64,000 bases of DNA from CAVTWS01 sp963738445 (GCA_963738445.1 CAVTWS010000012.1:372001-436000), one strand, 5' to 3'. Positions 16,095 to 26,139 are shown, numbered from the stretch's first letter. Notes: a model not told the origin generated them from the sequence alone. Translations and numbers: made by a program.

Positions 16095-17183
16095 ATGACC
16101 CGCCTTCACCAGCTCTCAGACGAGCAGGGCCAGAGCCCCTGGCTCGACAATCTGCGCCGGGGTTGGATCACCTCGGGCGAGCTCCGGTCCTGGATCGACC
16201 AGGGCGTACGCGGCCTCACCTCGAACCCGTCGATCTTCCAGAAAGCCATCGCCGGCAGCGATGCCTACGACGACCAGTTCCGCCGGCTCCTCGCGGCCGG
16301 CGGCTCGGTCACCGACGCCTACTGGGGCCTGGTCACCACCGACATCGAGTCGGCGCTCGGTCTCTTCGCTCCCGTCCACGAGGAAACCGACGGGCTCGAC
16401 GGCTACGTCTCCGTCGAGGTCGATCCGTCGCTCGCTCGCGACACCGCCGGCACGACCGCCGCCGCTCGGGCGCTCGACACCCAGATCGGCGCGCCCAACC
16501 TCTACGTCAAGATCCCCGGAACCGCCGAGGGACTCCCCGCCATCGAGCAGATGATCTCCGAGGGCCGCAGCATCAACGTGACGCTGCTGTTCTCCATCGA
16601 GCGCTATCGCGAGGTCATGGAGGCCTACATCGCCGGTCTCGAACGGTGCCCGGGCAGTCTCGTCGACGTGTCCTCCGTGGCGTCGTTCTTCATCAGCCGG
16701 GTCGACACCGAGATCGACCGTCGCCTCGACAGCATCGGCACGGCCGAGGCGCTCGGCCTTCGGGGTCAGGCGGCCGTGGCCAACGGCAAACTCGCCTATC
16801 AGGCGTTCCTCGAGACGTTCGCCGGACCCCGGTGGGAGGCCCTCGCCGCCCGCGGGGCGCGGGTGCAGCGGCCGTTGTGGGCGTCGACCTCGACCAAGAA
16901 CCCGGCCTACGACGACTGCCTCTATGTGAACCCGCTCATCGGGCCCGACACGGTCAACACGTTGCCGGACAACACGCTCCAGGCGTTCCTCGACCACGGC
17001 GTCGTCGCTCGAACCGTCGACTCGGACGTCGCTGAGGCGCAGGCGACGATCGACGCCCTCGCGGAGGTCGGCGTCGATCTGGCCGACGTGACGGCGCAGC
17101 TCGAGGAGGAGGGCGTCAGCACGTTCGTCAAGGCGTTCGACGAGCTCATCGCCACCCTCGACGCCAAACGCGTCGAGCTGTAG
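16095..17183 (+). CDS. tal: Transaldolase
   Basis: 362-residue Schiff-base enzyme that transfers dihydroxyacetone units between sugar phosphates. The signature GLTSNPSIFQKAI and the lysine strand NLYVKIPGT are present, followed by INVTLLFSIERY, VASFFISRVDTEID and RPLWASTSTKNPAY. The length matches the long actinobacterial TalB/Tal form. A strong ribosome site (GCAGGAGGTCACC) precedes the ATG. It works in sequence with the adjacent transketolase. Confidence 0.96.
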   Translation: MTRLHQLSDEQGQSPWLDNLRRGWITSGELRSWIDQGVRGLTSNPSIFQKAIAGSDAYDDQFRRLLAAGGSVTDAYWGLVTTDIESALGLFAPVHEETDGLDGYVSVEVDPSLARDTAGTTAAARALDTQIGAPNLYVKIPGTAEGLPAIEQMISEGRSINVTLLFSIERYREVMEAYIAGLERCPGSLVDVSSVASFFISRVDTEIDRRLDSIGTAEALGLRGQAAVANGKLAYQAFLETFAGPRWEALAARGARVQRPLWASTSTKNPAYDDCLYVNPLIGPDTVNTLPDNTLQAFLDHGVVARTVDSDVAEAQATIDALAEVGVDLADVTAQLEEEGVSTFVKAFDELIATLDAKRVEL

Positions 17184-17212
17184 ACCGGTCACACATACCG
17201 GGGGGAGCGCTC

Positions 17213-18184
17213 ATGGACACGATCGACCGCTACATGATCCTGTCCTCGGACGCCCACGCCGGCGCGCCCCTGGCCGCCTACAAGGAGTATCTCGACCCGC
17301 GTTGGCACGACGACTTCGATCCGTGGCTGGCGGCCGTCGTGAACCCCTGGTTCGACGTCCGCGACGACCGCAACTGGGACTCCGCGACGAGCTCCCGGAC
17401 CGGCGTCGCGGACTGCATCCAGCTCGTGCCGAACGATGTCGACGCGGCGGTCTCGGAGATGCGGTGGGCCAGCCGTCACCGAAGCATCGGCGGTGCGATG
17501 CTTCCCGCCATTCCCCCGAACCACGCCGTCGAGCCCTACTTCCATCATCGCTACGAGCCGCTCGGGCACGCCGCGGTCGAGCTCGGGATGCCGTTGCACC
17601 AGCACCAGGGGTCCGGGAACCCCGACTCGGGAATGGATCAGTTCGAACGTCACCCCGAGCTGCGGGTGGTCTGGACCGAGATACCCGGCCTCCGGTGGGC
17701 GGTCGAGGACCTCGAACGGATGACCCGACAGTTGCGCGCCATCCAGTCACGCCACGCCGGCAACCCTCGCCAGGTCAACTACTTCCAGACGTTCGGCTCG
17801 GCCACCACCGAGGGGTTGTCGCTCACGCCGCTCGAGTACTTCCGGCGCAACTGCCACATCGGCGCCAGCCTGCTCAGGCCCTACGACGTCGCGGACATCG
17901 CGGTGCTCGGCGCCGACCGCATCATGTGGGGCCACGACTTCCCGCACCCCGAAGGTGCCGATGGGCGGACCTCCGACGCCCTCCGTCTGAACTTCTGGGA
18001 CTTCCCCGCTCCCGTCTGCCGGCAGATGCTGTCGGAGACCGCCGCCGAGGTGTACCGGTTCGACATCCCCGCCCTGACCGCCGTGGCCGCCCGGATCGGC
18101 CCGCCCGTCGAACTCGTCCACTCGCCCCTCGTCGATGTGCCCGGCTCGGGTGGGTCGGCGTTCTGCGAGCCGCTCCAGCTCTGA
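17213..18184 (+). CDS. Amidohydrolase-2 family protein with apparent internal deletions
   Basis: 323 residues of the metal-dependent amidohydrolase-2 (TIM-barrel) family. Present: the N-terminal SSDAHAG metal motif, QLVPNDVDAAVSE, MPLHQHQGSG with the second His pair, LSLTPLEYFRRNCHIGASLLRP, and the late DRIMWGHDFPHPEG with the catalytic Asp. Relatives I know are near 390-400 residues. Two segments seem absent in frame: about 70 residues between NWDSA and RTGVADC, and about 30 between GNPDSG and FERHPEL. The substrate is unknown. It follows transaldolase by 29 bases, and a dispersed repeat begins at its stop codon. Confidence 0.8.
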   Translation: MDTIDRYMILSSDAHAGAPLAAYKEYLDPRWHDDFDPWLAAVVNPWFDVRDDRNWDSATSSRTGVADCIQLVPNDVDAAVSEMRWASRHRSIGGAMLPAIPPNHAVEPYFHHRYEPLGHAAVELGMPLHQHQGSGNPDSGMDQFERHPELRVVWTEIPGLRWAVEDLERMTRQLRAIQSRHAGNPRQVNYFQTFGSATTEGLSLTPLEYFRRNCHIGASLLRPYDVADIAVLGADRIMWGHDFPHPEGADGRTSDALRLNFWDFPAPVCRQMLSETAAEVYRFDIPALTAVAARIGPPVELVHSPLVDVPGSGGSAFCEPLQL

Positions 18185-18231
18185 GGAGAATCACCCTCAC
18201 TCGCTCGCTGGCAAGCCACACCGGTGCAGGG
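18182..18231 (+). repeat. Dispersed intergenic repeat, copy A (starts at a stop codon)
   Basis: The 28 bases from 18182 match the minus-strand bases 23796-23769 at 25 positions; both begin exactly at the TGA of the preceding gene. A second shared block of 17 bases (18215-18231 versus 23690-23674 on minus) differs at one position. The spacing between blocks differs between copies. After it come G/C palindromes (GGGGTAACCCC). Confidence 0.7.
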
Positions 18232-18265
18232 CGGGGTAACCCCCGCGCCGGATCACCGGCGTTTC

Positions 18266-18288
18266 GTGAGTTGCAATTCGCAACTCAC
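18266..18288. promoter_or_regulatory. Palindromic operator in front of the HxlR regulator
   Basis: GTGAGTTGC and GCAACTCAC form a perfect 9-base inverted repeat around AATTC, ending 20 bases before the regulator ATG. Its symmetry and place are what is expected for a dimeric winged-helix HxlR repressor acting on its own promoter. The site would also control fbiC, which overlaps hxlR. Confidence 0.72.
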
Positions 18289-18308
18289 AGTGCCAGCCTG
18301 TTCGGGCG

Positions 18309-18815
18309 ATGGCCGAACACCACCCCCCGTCACCTCCGGCACTCGACTCGATCCAGCGCACGCTGGACCTCGTCGGTGATCGCTGGACCCTGCTCGTCCT
18401 GCGGGGCGTCTTCCGCGGCCTCCGCCGGTTCGAGGCCCTGAGGTCCGAGCTCGGCATCGCCCGCAACATCCTCACCGACCGGCTCCACAAGCTGGTCGAG
18501 GCCGGCATCATCGTCGCCGTGCCGTATCAGGCGAATCCGGTCCGGCACGACTACCGGCTCACCGCCAAGGGCCTCGACCTCTCGCCGATCCTGGTCGCTC
18601 TCATGCAATGGGGCGACGAATGGGGCGTCACCGGCCCTCCGGCCACGGTGCTCATCCACGACGCCTGTGGCCAACCGCTCGAACAGGTGCTCCGCTGCCC
18701 CACCTGTGACGAGAAGGTCACCGCCCGACACATCCGTAGCCGCCCCGGCCCTGGCCACCCCACCTCCCCCGGCCCTGGCCGCATGACCTCAAGGACGAAC
18801 CTTGCCGCCTCGTGA
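18309..18815 (+). CDS. HxlR-family winged-helix transcriptional regulator
   Basis: 168 residues. The HxlR core is clear: LDLVGDRWTLLVLRGVFRGLRRFEAL, then GIARNILTDRLHKLVEAGII (recognition helix) and HDYRLTAKGLDLSPILVALMQW. The C-terminal part has a CPTCDEKV Cys pair that could bind zinc or sense redox or aldehydes. A 23-base palindrome sits 20 bases upstream. Its last 14 bases overlap fbiC, so it may link coenzyme F420 supply to a signal. The ligand is unknown. Confidence 0.9.
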   Translation: MAEHHPPSPPALDSIQRTLDLVGDRWTLLVLRGVFRGLRRFEALRSELGIARNILTDRLHKLVEAGIIVAVPYQANPVRHDYRLTAKGLDLSPILVALMQWGDEWGVTGPPATVLIHDACGQPLEQVLRCPTCDEKVTARHIRSRPGPGHPTSPGPGRMTSRTNLAAS

Positions 18816-21223
18816 CCTCACCGACCTGGCCCGCTGGCCGCTCGATGACCTTCTCACCGAGGCGCGCCACGTGCGCGACCTCGCCTTCGGTACCCGGATC
18901 ACCTTCTCCCCGAAGGTCTTCATCCCCCTCACCATGTTGTGCCAGGACAAGTGCGGGTACTGCACGTTCGCCCAACCCCCGGCCCGTCTCGAATCGCCGT
19001 ACCTGAGCCCCGAGCAGGTCATCGCCATCGCCCGCCACGGCGCCGCGGCCGGGTGCCACGAGGCGTTGTTCACACTCGGCGAGCGACCCGAGTTGCGCTA
19101 CCCGGCGGCGGCCGAGTGGCTCGCTGCCCACGGCTACGGATCCACCATCGACTACCTGGTGGCCATGGCCCAGATCGTGCTCGACGAGACCGGCCTCCTT
19201 CCCCATGCCAACGCGGGCGCGCTCTACCCCGACGAGCTGGCGGCTCTCCGGGCGGTCGCGCCCTCGCAGGGGATGATGCTCGAGTCGCTCAACCCGGGGC
19301 TCGACTGCCACCGCGGCTCCCCCGACAAGGTGCCGGCCCGGCGCCTGGCGACCCTCGAGGCCGCCGGTGAGCTCGCCATCCCGTTCACGACGGGCATCCT
19401 CGTCGGCATCGGCGAGTCCCGGCCGGACCGCATCGAGGCCCTCGTCGCCATCGCCGAGTCCCATCGCCGCCACGGCCACGTGCAAGAGGTCATCGTCCAG
19501 AACTTCCTGCCCAAACCCGGCACCGCGATGCACCGCGATGAACCGTGCCCACCGGACACCTACCTCGACGCCATCGCCCTGGCCCGGCTGATCCTGCCGC
19601 CCGACATCCACCTGCAGGCGCCGCCGAACCTGTCCGACGACTTCGCCGTACTCCTCGCCGCCGGTATCGACGACTGGGGCGGTGTCTCCCCCGTCACCGC
19701 CGATCACGTGAACCCCGAACGCCCGTGGCCCGCGTTGGACCGCCTGCGGGAGGTGACCGAGGCGGCCGGACACACGCTCGCACCGCGGCTCACCATCTAT
19801 CCCGAGTTCGCCACCGCCCCCGATCGCTGGCTCGATCCCGGGCTCCGGTTCCGCGTGATGGATCGCTCCGACGCCGAGGGCCTCGGCCGCGACGACCCCG
19901 GCGCCGTGTTCCCGGAACGGGTGGAGTTCGTCGCCCAGGCCGCCGAGGGCGCCGAGGTCGAGATCATCGGTGATCGCTCGACCGCGTGGTATTCCGGGTC
20001 ACCGGCCACCCCACCTGTCCTCGTACCCTCAACGCGCCCGTCGGCCCCGGCCCGCGGTCCGGTTCGAGAGGTGATCGACGGCGTGCTCGACGGCCAGGAG
20101 CCGGGAATCGAACAGATCGTCGCCCTGTTCGGGGCCCGCGGGCCCGAGGTCACCGCAGTCGCCGAGCTCGCCGACGAGTTGCGCCGCCAAACCGTCGGTG
20201 ACACCGTCACCTGGGTCGCCAACCGGAACATCAACTACACGAACGTCTGCACGTTCAAGTGCCGCTTCTGTGGCTTCTCCAAAGGCCCGCTGTCGCTCAA
20301 CCTCCGGGGCACCCCCTACCTCCTGACGCTCGAGGACATCGCCGAACGCACCCGCGAGGCCGCCGAGGTCGGAGCGACGGAGGTGTGCCTCCAGGGCGGC
20401 ATCCATCCCGACTTCGACGGCGACTACTACCTCCACGTAACGCAGGCGGTCACCGAGGCCGTCCCCGGCATCCACGTGCACGGGTTCACGGCGCTCGAGG
20501 TGACCGAGGGCGCCCGCCGTCTGAGTGAGCCGCTCGACGAGTATCTGAAGCGCCTCATGGCGGCCGGCCTCCGATCGCTCCCCGGCACGGCCGCCGAGAT
20601 CCTCGACGACGAGATCCGCGCCGTGTTGTGCAGCGACAAGGTGTCGACCGACGAGTGGCTCGACGCCCACCGCACCGCTCACGGCGTCGGGCTCCGTTCC
20701 AACGTCACGATCATGTTCGGCTCGATCGAGCACCCCGTGCACTGGGCCCGCCACCTGGTCCGGACCCGTGACCTGCAGAAGGAGACGGGCGGGTTCACCG
20801 AGTTCGTCGGCCTCCCGTTCGTCCACATGGCGTCACCGATCTATCTGCAGCGCAAGGCCCGCCGGGGACCGACCTTCCGGGAGACGCTCCTGATGCACGC
20901 CGTCGCCCGGATCGCCTATCACGGGCTCATCCCCAACATCCAGGGCTCCTGGGTGAAGATCGGGTTCGACGGAGTCCGTCAACTCCTCCAGGCCGGGGTC
21001 AACGACCTCGGCGGCACGCTCATGAACGAGAACATCTCACCGCGCCGCGGGAGCCCAACACGGCCAGGAGGTCACGGCCGCCGACTTCGCGGCGCTGGTC
21101 GGACCCTTGGGCCGACGACTCGTGCAACGCTCGACGCTCTACCAGCACCTCGACGCCCCGGTCGCGCTGACCACCAACCGTCCGTCCCGCCGCCGTCTCC
21201 CCCTGACCGTCACCTCAACCTGA
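18802..21223 (+). CDS. fbiC: FO synthase FbiC (CofG-CofH fusion), one frameshift near the 3' end
   Basis: Fused double radical-SAM enzyme that makes FO, the chromophore of coenzyme F420, from tyrosine and the ribityl-uracil intermediate. The CofG half has CQDKCGYCTFA and TGILVGIGESRPDR; the CofH half (from about residue 420) has CTFKCRFCGFS and CLQGGIHPDFDG, with a conserved end GGTLMNENIS. At about 21047 an extra base shifts the frame; the other frame gives the natural ending (GQEVTAADFAALVGP to LPLTVTST) with stop at 21223. TTG start with AAGGA site. An F420-dependent-type oxidoreductase at 44.4 kb fits with F420 production. The indel in an essential cofactor gene is probably a sequence error. 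Confidence 0.9.
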
Positions 21224-21289
21224 CCGATTCACCCCTCACCCCATCCTTCGATCCCGATCCTGCGGTGCGGCACAAGAAGCGGGAGCGGG

Positions 21290-21502
21290 TCAGAAGTCGG
21301 GATCGTCGTTGGGACCGCGCAGGGTGGCTGCGGCTTTCTCGACGGACCGGCGGGCGCGCTGGAGTCGTTTCTCCTCCGTCGTTGCGGCGAGCCGGCGGTC
21401 CGGGTCGGACAGGGCGTCCCGGATGGCGGCGAGGGCACGGTCGCGGATCTCCTCCGCGATGTCGTCGAGTCGGGCGGCGAGGTCGTCGTGATGCTCGGGC
21501 AC
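21290..21502 (-). CDS. Small helical conserved hypothetical
   Basis: 70 residues, GTG start at 21502, 10 bases after the glcF stop on the same strand. It is highly charged with a heptad-like pattern (LAARLDDIAEEIRDRALAAIRDALS ... EKRLQRARRSVEKAAATLRG split by a short loop), so probably two helices or a coiled coil. It looks like the last gene of the glcDEF operon. No known domain recognised. Confidence 0.62.
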   Translation of the reverse strand: MPEHHDDLAARLDDIAEEIRDRALAAIRDALSDPDRRLAATTEEKRLQRARRSVEKAAATLRGPNDDPDF

Positions 21503-21512
21503 GGCGGCGAGG

Positions 21513-22665
21513 TTACCCGGCCAGGGAACGCGCCAGCAGCGTCATGGGGTGCACCACTTCCACCCCCGTGGGAAGGCCGCCGGCGAGATGGAAGGCACAA
21601 CCCGGGTTGGCGCTGACGATCACGGACGCCCCGGTGGCCTCGATCGCCGCCACCTTCTGGTCGCGGATCACCCCGGCGAGGTCCGGGTGCACCATGGCGA
21701 ACGACCCACCGGCACCGCAACAGCGGCCGTCGTCCGCGATCTCGACCAACTCCTCGACGACCGGCTCCAGCAGCGTGCGCACGTGGTGATGGGCGCGTTG
21801 GACATGACGGAGGTGGCACGGATCCTGGACCGCGACGCGTCCGGCGACCACCCGTCCGGCGGGCAGCTCCACCCGGAGGGCCAGCCACTCGTGGATGTCG
21901 AACACCCGGCTCGCGAAGCGGGTCGCCTCCTCGGTGTCGAGGAGATGCCCGTAGTCCTTCATGAGCGCCCCGCAGCCGGCTGAGTTCACGAGGATGGGCG
22001 AGTCGCCCGGGCACGCCGCCATCACCCGGCGGGCCAACCGGGCGGCCTCCTCACCGAGTCCGGCATGATCGTGGAGCGCCCCGCAGCACGACCCCTCCGG
22101 TCCGGCGAGCGCGACACCGACGCCTGCGGCGGTCAGCACGGCGATCGAGTCGCGATGCACGGACCGTTGCCATGCATCCATCACGCACCCGGTGAAGAGG
22201 TAGACCTCGTGCCCGGTCGGCTCGAGGGCCGGTTCCCGCAACGGCAGGCGCGGCAGGCCGAGCCTCGATGGCACGAGCCGCAACCTTTGCGCCACCGCCA
22301 GCACCCGGGTGCCGGCCAGGAGCACCCGGTGGGACCCGAGCACGCGAAGGCCGAGTCGCTGCCATCGGGGGGTCACCCGGTGTGCGTCGGCGAGTGCGCG
22401 TTTGGCTGGTTCGATCAGCCGGCCGTACTGCACGCCGGACGGGCAGGCGGTCTCACAGGCCCGGCACTGCACGCAGGTGTCGAGGGCGGCGACGACATCG
22501 TCATCGACGGGAGCGTCGAAACGCTGGACCACCCGCAAGGTGGTGATGCGGCCGCGGCGGCGACAGGCTTTCGTCACCCGTCGCCCGGTAGGTCGGACAG
22601 TGCGGCAGGCACAGCCCGCACGACACGCAGGCCGACAGCAGGTCGTCGTCGATACCGAGGTCCAT
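21513..22665 (-). CDS. glcF: Glycolate oxidase iron-sulfur subunit GlcF, one frameshift
   Basis: Fe-S subunit that passes electrons from the flavin subunits of glycolate (2-hydroxyacid) dehydrogenase to the respiratory chain. The first ferredoxin cluster (CVSCGLCLPHCP) is encoded from the ATG at 22665; an extra C near 22559 breaks the frame before PRGRITTLRVV, after which the second cluster CVQCRACETACPSG and two CCG domains (GPEGSCCGALHDHAG; DDGRCCGAGGSFAM) follow. The ATG overlaps the glcE stop (TGATG). One single-base insertion in a GCCGCC run is a likely sequencing error; without it the protein is full length. Confidence 0.85.
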
Positions 22666-23585
22666 CAATGTCCTCCATGCCCGGCCAGGGCGTCACGTCC
22701 TGGGTTGAGGCGCCCGGCGGGGTCGAGCGCGCGCCGGATGCGATCGTGGAGCTCGACGACGGACGGGTCGACGGAACGCAGCGGCGCCGATCGTTCGTGA
22801 TGGACGACCCCGACGCCTATCTCGGCCACGAACCGTCCGGGCCGTCCCGCCAACGAGGCGAGGGAGGCGGGGGCCATCGACCAGCGGTTCGCCGGACGAT
22901 CCGGCGGTGAGGTCACGGGCGAGGCGCCCTCGGCCACGAGGCGGGACCCCTCGGCATCGACGTCCTCGCCGTACCCCTCGAGCAGTACCCACGTGGTCGA
23001 TCCGTCCCAGAGGATGGACGACGGCCGGTACAACGTCTCCTGCACCCAGCGCGGCGACATCGGGCCGCGGTACCACCGCGTCACCTCGGGCCGCGGTCGA
23101 GTGCGCAGCAGCACCTCCCCGAGAAGCCCCAAGGTCCCGAGCGAACCGACGAGGAGGCGGCACAGGTCGTACCCGGCGACGTTCTTGACCGTGCCGCCAC
23201 CGGCGGTGACGAGGCGGCCGGCGCCGTCGACGAAACGAAGCCGCAGCACGACATCGCGCAGCGGTCCGTGGCGGAGCCGCCGCACACCACTGCGCCCGAC
23301 GGCCAGGACCCCACCCACCGTGGCGTTGGGCCCGGGTGGGTCGAGGATGACTTCCTGCCCCGCCTCGCCGAGCAGCGCGTCGAGATCGGCGCACGACAGC
23401 CCGGCGCCCACCTCGACGACCATCTCGGCCCGGTTGAACGATCGAACACCGCCCGGCGCGGTGACGAGACGGGTGCCCTCGTCGAGTGGGCCGCCCACGT
23501 CCCACGCCGTCCGGGCGCCCACGACCGCAACGGGGCCGGTGTCACCGACCTCGGCGACGAACGCATCCAAGGGCGAGGCGGTCAC
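22665..23585 (-). CDS. glcE: Glycolate oxidase FAD-binding subunit GlcE
   Basis: 306-residue PCMH-type FAD protein. The FAD-binding strands NATVGGVLAVGRSG and GGGTVKNVAGYDLCRLLVGSLGTLG are diagnostic for GlcE, and the C-terminal GRLNPGRDALAGHG matches the FAD-linked oxidase ending. It partners GlcD and GlcF. GTG start at 23585, separated from glcD by 208 bases that hold copy B of the dispersed repeat, and overlapping glcF by TGATG. This is the only gene of the three with an unbroken frame. Confidence 0.9.
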   Translation of the reverse strand: MTASPLDAFVAEVGDTGPVAVVGARTAWDVGGPLDEGTRLVTAPGGVRSFNRAEMVVEVGAGLSCADLDALLGEAGQEVILDPPGPNATVGGVLAVGRSGVRRLRHGPLRDVVLRLRFVDGAGRLVTAGGGTVKNVAGYDLCRLLVGSLGTLGLLGEVLLRTRPRPEVTRWYRGPMSPRWVQETLYRPSSILWDGSTTWVLLEGYGEDVDAEGSRLVAEGASPVTSPPDRPANRWSMAPASLASLAGRPGRFVAEIGVGVVHHERSAPLRSVDPSVVELHDRIRRALDPAGRLNPGRDALAGHGGH

Positions 23586-23673
23586 AGATCACCCACCGCC
23601 CCTGGCGGGGCGACCATGAACGATGAGAATCGCGGCGGTCGACGACGCCGGGCTCCGCGGGGACCGATGTCGA

Positions 23674-23796
23674 CCCTGCGCCGGTGTGGCTCGGCCATCC
23701 CGGCGCAACAACGGTGAGCGTCGGCGAAGCCGGCACCCCCAGAAAACTCGCCCGAACGGAGGGAGCGAAGCGACCGAGTGAGGGCGATCCTCCTCA
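23674..23796 (-). repeat. Dispersed intergenic repeat, copy B (starts at the glcD stop)
   Basis: Minus-strand copy of the element at 18182-18231. It begins at the glcD TGA (23796) and has the same two conserved blocks: 28 bases at 23769-23796 and 17 bases at 23674-23690, separated by a longer variable part. It fills most of the glcD-glcE gap. Confidence 0.68.
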
Positions 23797-25274
23797 TAGC
23801 CATACCCCGTCGGGAACGACGCGCAGATGTGAGATGTCCGCGCAGCTCGCGCCTCGGGGGATCACCTTCCCCGGATTCGCCACCCCATCGGGATCGAAGG
23901 CGTCCCTCACCGCGGCCTGAACCTCGAGGTCGACGACGGAGAACTGCCGGCCGAGCAGATGGCGCTTCTCCAACCCGATCCCGTGCTCGCCGCTGAGCAC
24001 GCCTCCCGCGGCGAGCGAAACCGCCACGATCTCCTCGCCGGCGGCCTCGACCCGTTCGATGACCCCCGGCTCGCGGGCGTCGTAGACGAGCAGGGGATGC
24101 AGGTTGCCGTCGCCGGCGTGGAAGACGTTCATCACCAGTACGTCGTGACGCTCGGCGATCTCGTACACGGCGGCGAGCACCTCGACCAGGCGGGTCCTCG
24201 GGATCACGGTGTCGTGTAGGTAGTAGTTCGGCTTGATGGCGGCGATGGCGCCGAAGGCGGTCTTGCGCCCCTTCCACAGCAGCGCCCGTTCGGCGTCGTC
24301 TGCAGCGCGCCGGACCGTCCGGGCGCCATGGGACGCCGCGATCTCCTCGACCAGGCGAGCCTCTCGATCGACTCCTCCCGGCAGGCCGTCGACCTCGATC
24401 AGGAGGACGGCCGCGGCGTCGGTCGGATACCCGGCGCGAACGAACCGCTCGACCGCTTCGGTGATCCGTTGGTCCATCATCTCGATGGCCGCGGGCACGA
24501 CACCGGCGGAGATGATTGCGCTCACCGTGGTCGCCGCCGCCTCGACCGTCGAGAAGTCCGCCAGCAGGGTCTGGACGGCGGGCGGATCGGGCGTGAGCCG
24601 AACGGCCACCGTGGTGACGATCCCCATCGTGCCCTCGCTGCCCACGCACGACACCACGCAGATCGAAGCCCAGTGGCTCCGGTTCCTCCCCGCCCAGGAT
24701 CACGATCGAACTGTCCGGCAAGACGACCTCGAGGGCCAGCACGTGGGCCGAGGTCACCCCGTAGGCGAGGCAGTGTGGCCCACCGCAGTTGTTGGCGACG
24801 TTCCCGCCGACCGTGCACGACTGCTGGCTCGACGGATCCGGCGCGAAGTGCAGGCCGTGGGGCGCCATCTGGCGGGTCAGGTCGAGGTTGGGAACCCCCG
24901 GCTCGACCCACGCCAGCCGGTTCACCGGATCGACCTGCGGACCGCCGTCATCCGGGTCGTCACGATGACCACCGGCGACTCGCAGGGCACCGCGCCACCG
25001 GCAGCCCGGTGCCGGACCCCGCGGGACGAAGGACCGTCCGTACCGGCGCACCGCCCGCACGCACGCCCTGGACCTCGGACGCAGTCGCCGGGAAAGCACC
25101 ACCGGGCGGTCGGGCCGACCGTCGATGGCCGAGGCGTCGCGGGAGTAGAGCGCCCGGTGGTAGTCGATCGTCCGCACGTGCTCGGCACCGACGATGGACT
25201 CGAGGTCGCGTCACCAACGGGTCGACCGGCAGCCGGTCAGCCGGTGACATCCAGCGCGCCCACGGAAGCCTCAT
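23794..25274 (-). pseudogene. glcD: Glycolate oxidase catalytic subunit GlcD, split by several frameshifts
   Basis: FAD-dependent 2-hydroxyacid dehydrogenase subunit. Frames must be joined near 25207, 25100, 25015, 24935 and 24655 to rebuild it: ESIVGAEHVRTIDYHRALYSRD, PATASEVQACVRAVRRYGR, then PDPSSQQSCTVGGNVANNCGG and the long intact C-terminal frame with GSEGTMGIVTTVAVRLTPDP, AGDGNLHPLL and GGVLSGEHGIGLEKR. All conserved FAD_binding_4 and FAD-oxidase C elements exist, so decay is either very recent or the indels are errors. Likely start ATG at 25274. It leads the glcDEF operon, used for growth on glycolate or photorespiratory carbon from algae. Confidence 0.82.
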
Positions 25275-25341
25275 GGCGGCCAGTCTGGTCCATGTCCGCG
25301 GGCGGCCGGGCACTCCGGGTCGGCCGCCCCGGATCCGGCCG

Positions 25342-25347
25342 TAGAGT
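25342..25347 (+). promoter_or_regulatory. -10 like box (TAGAGT) before the cysteine-cluster gene
   Basis: TAGAGT lies 9 bases before the GTG at 25357 in the 82-base divergent gap to glcD. It fits the leaderless-type pattern seen at other genes here. No clear -35 box. Confidence 0.32.
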
Positions 25348-25356
25348 CCTGACGTC

Positions 25357-26139
25357 GTGCACGACGACGACCCCCACGAGTGGGTGTCCTTCGACGACGC
25401 TGACGGCGACACCTGGATGTTCGACCTGACCTTCCTCACCAGCCCCTGGACCTGCATCTTCGGCACGGCTGCCTCGGCGTCCTCACCGGTCCCGCCCGAG
25501 ATGCGGCAGGGCTGCTGCTCCTACGGCGCCCACTTCACGATGCGGACGACGCCACCAGCCGGCTCGAGCACACCCGCCGGCTCACCGACGAGCAGTGGCA
25601 GAGCAAGCCGTCGAAAAGCGTCGACCTGCCCACCATCGACACCAACGTGATGGTGACACCATGATCACCCGACTCGTCGACGACGCCTGCATCTTCCTCA
25701 ACCGGCCCGACTTCCCCGGTGGCGCGGCTGCGCCCTGCACAGCGGCGCGCTCGACGCCGGCGAACGCCCGCTCGACTGGAAGCCCGACGTGTGCTGGCAG
25801 CTCCCGCTCCGCCTCGAGACAGCGTCGACGAAACGGCCAACGCACCTATACGCTCCGCGAATGGAAGCGTCGCGACTGGGGCGAGGGCGGCGACGAGTTC
25901 CACTGGTGGTGCACCGAGGACCCCGTGGCCTTCATCGGCCGCGCGCCGTCTACAAGACGCTGCGCCGACGAGATCGTCGAGATGGTCGGCGATGCCTACG
26001 AGTGCGTGGTCGACCACATCCGAGCGTCCCGCGGGTGCGACGTTCCTCCCCCACCCGGCGCCGCCGTCCGAAGGCCTGACCAACCCGGTGGCGCGGCGCT
26101 CAATGTCGGGTCGCGACATCGGCCGACGAGGAGCCGTGA
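25357..26139 (+). pseudogene. Actinobacterial cysteine-cluster protein, frameshifted
   Basis: A GTG start gives EWVSFDDADGDTWMFDLTFL, TSPWTCIFGT, then QGCCSYGAHF; further pieces in other frames are ITRLVDDACIFLNRPDFPGG, WKPDVCWQLPLR, LREWKRRDWGEGGDEFHWWC and IVEMVGDAYECVVDHI. Together they match a conserved hypothetical actinobacterial family with about eight Cys and several Trp, possibly metal binding. At least four small indels interrupt it. The ending ATSADEEP with TGA at 26137-26139 overlaps the GTG of the ATPase gene, so the two were coupled. Function unknown. Confidence 0.68.
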
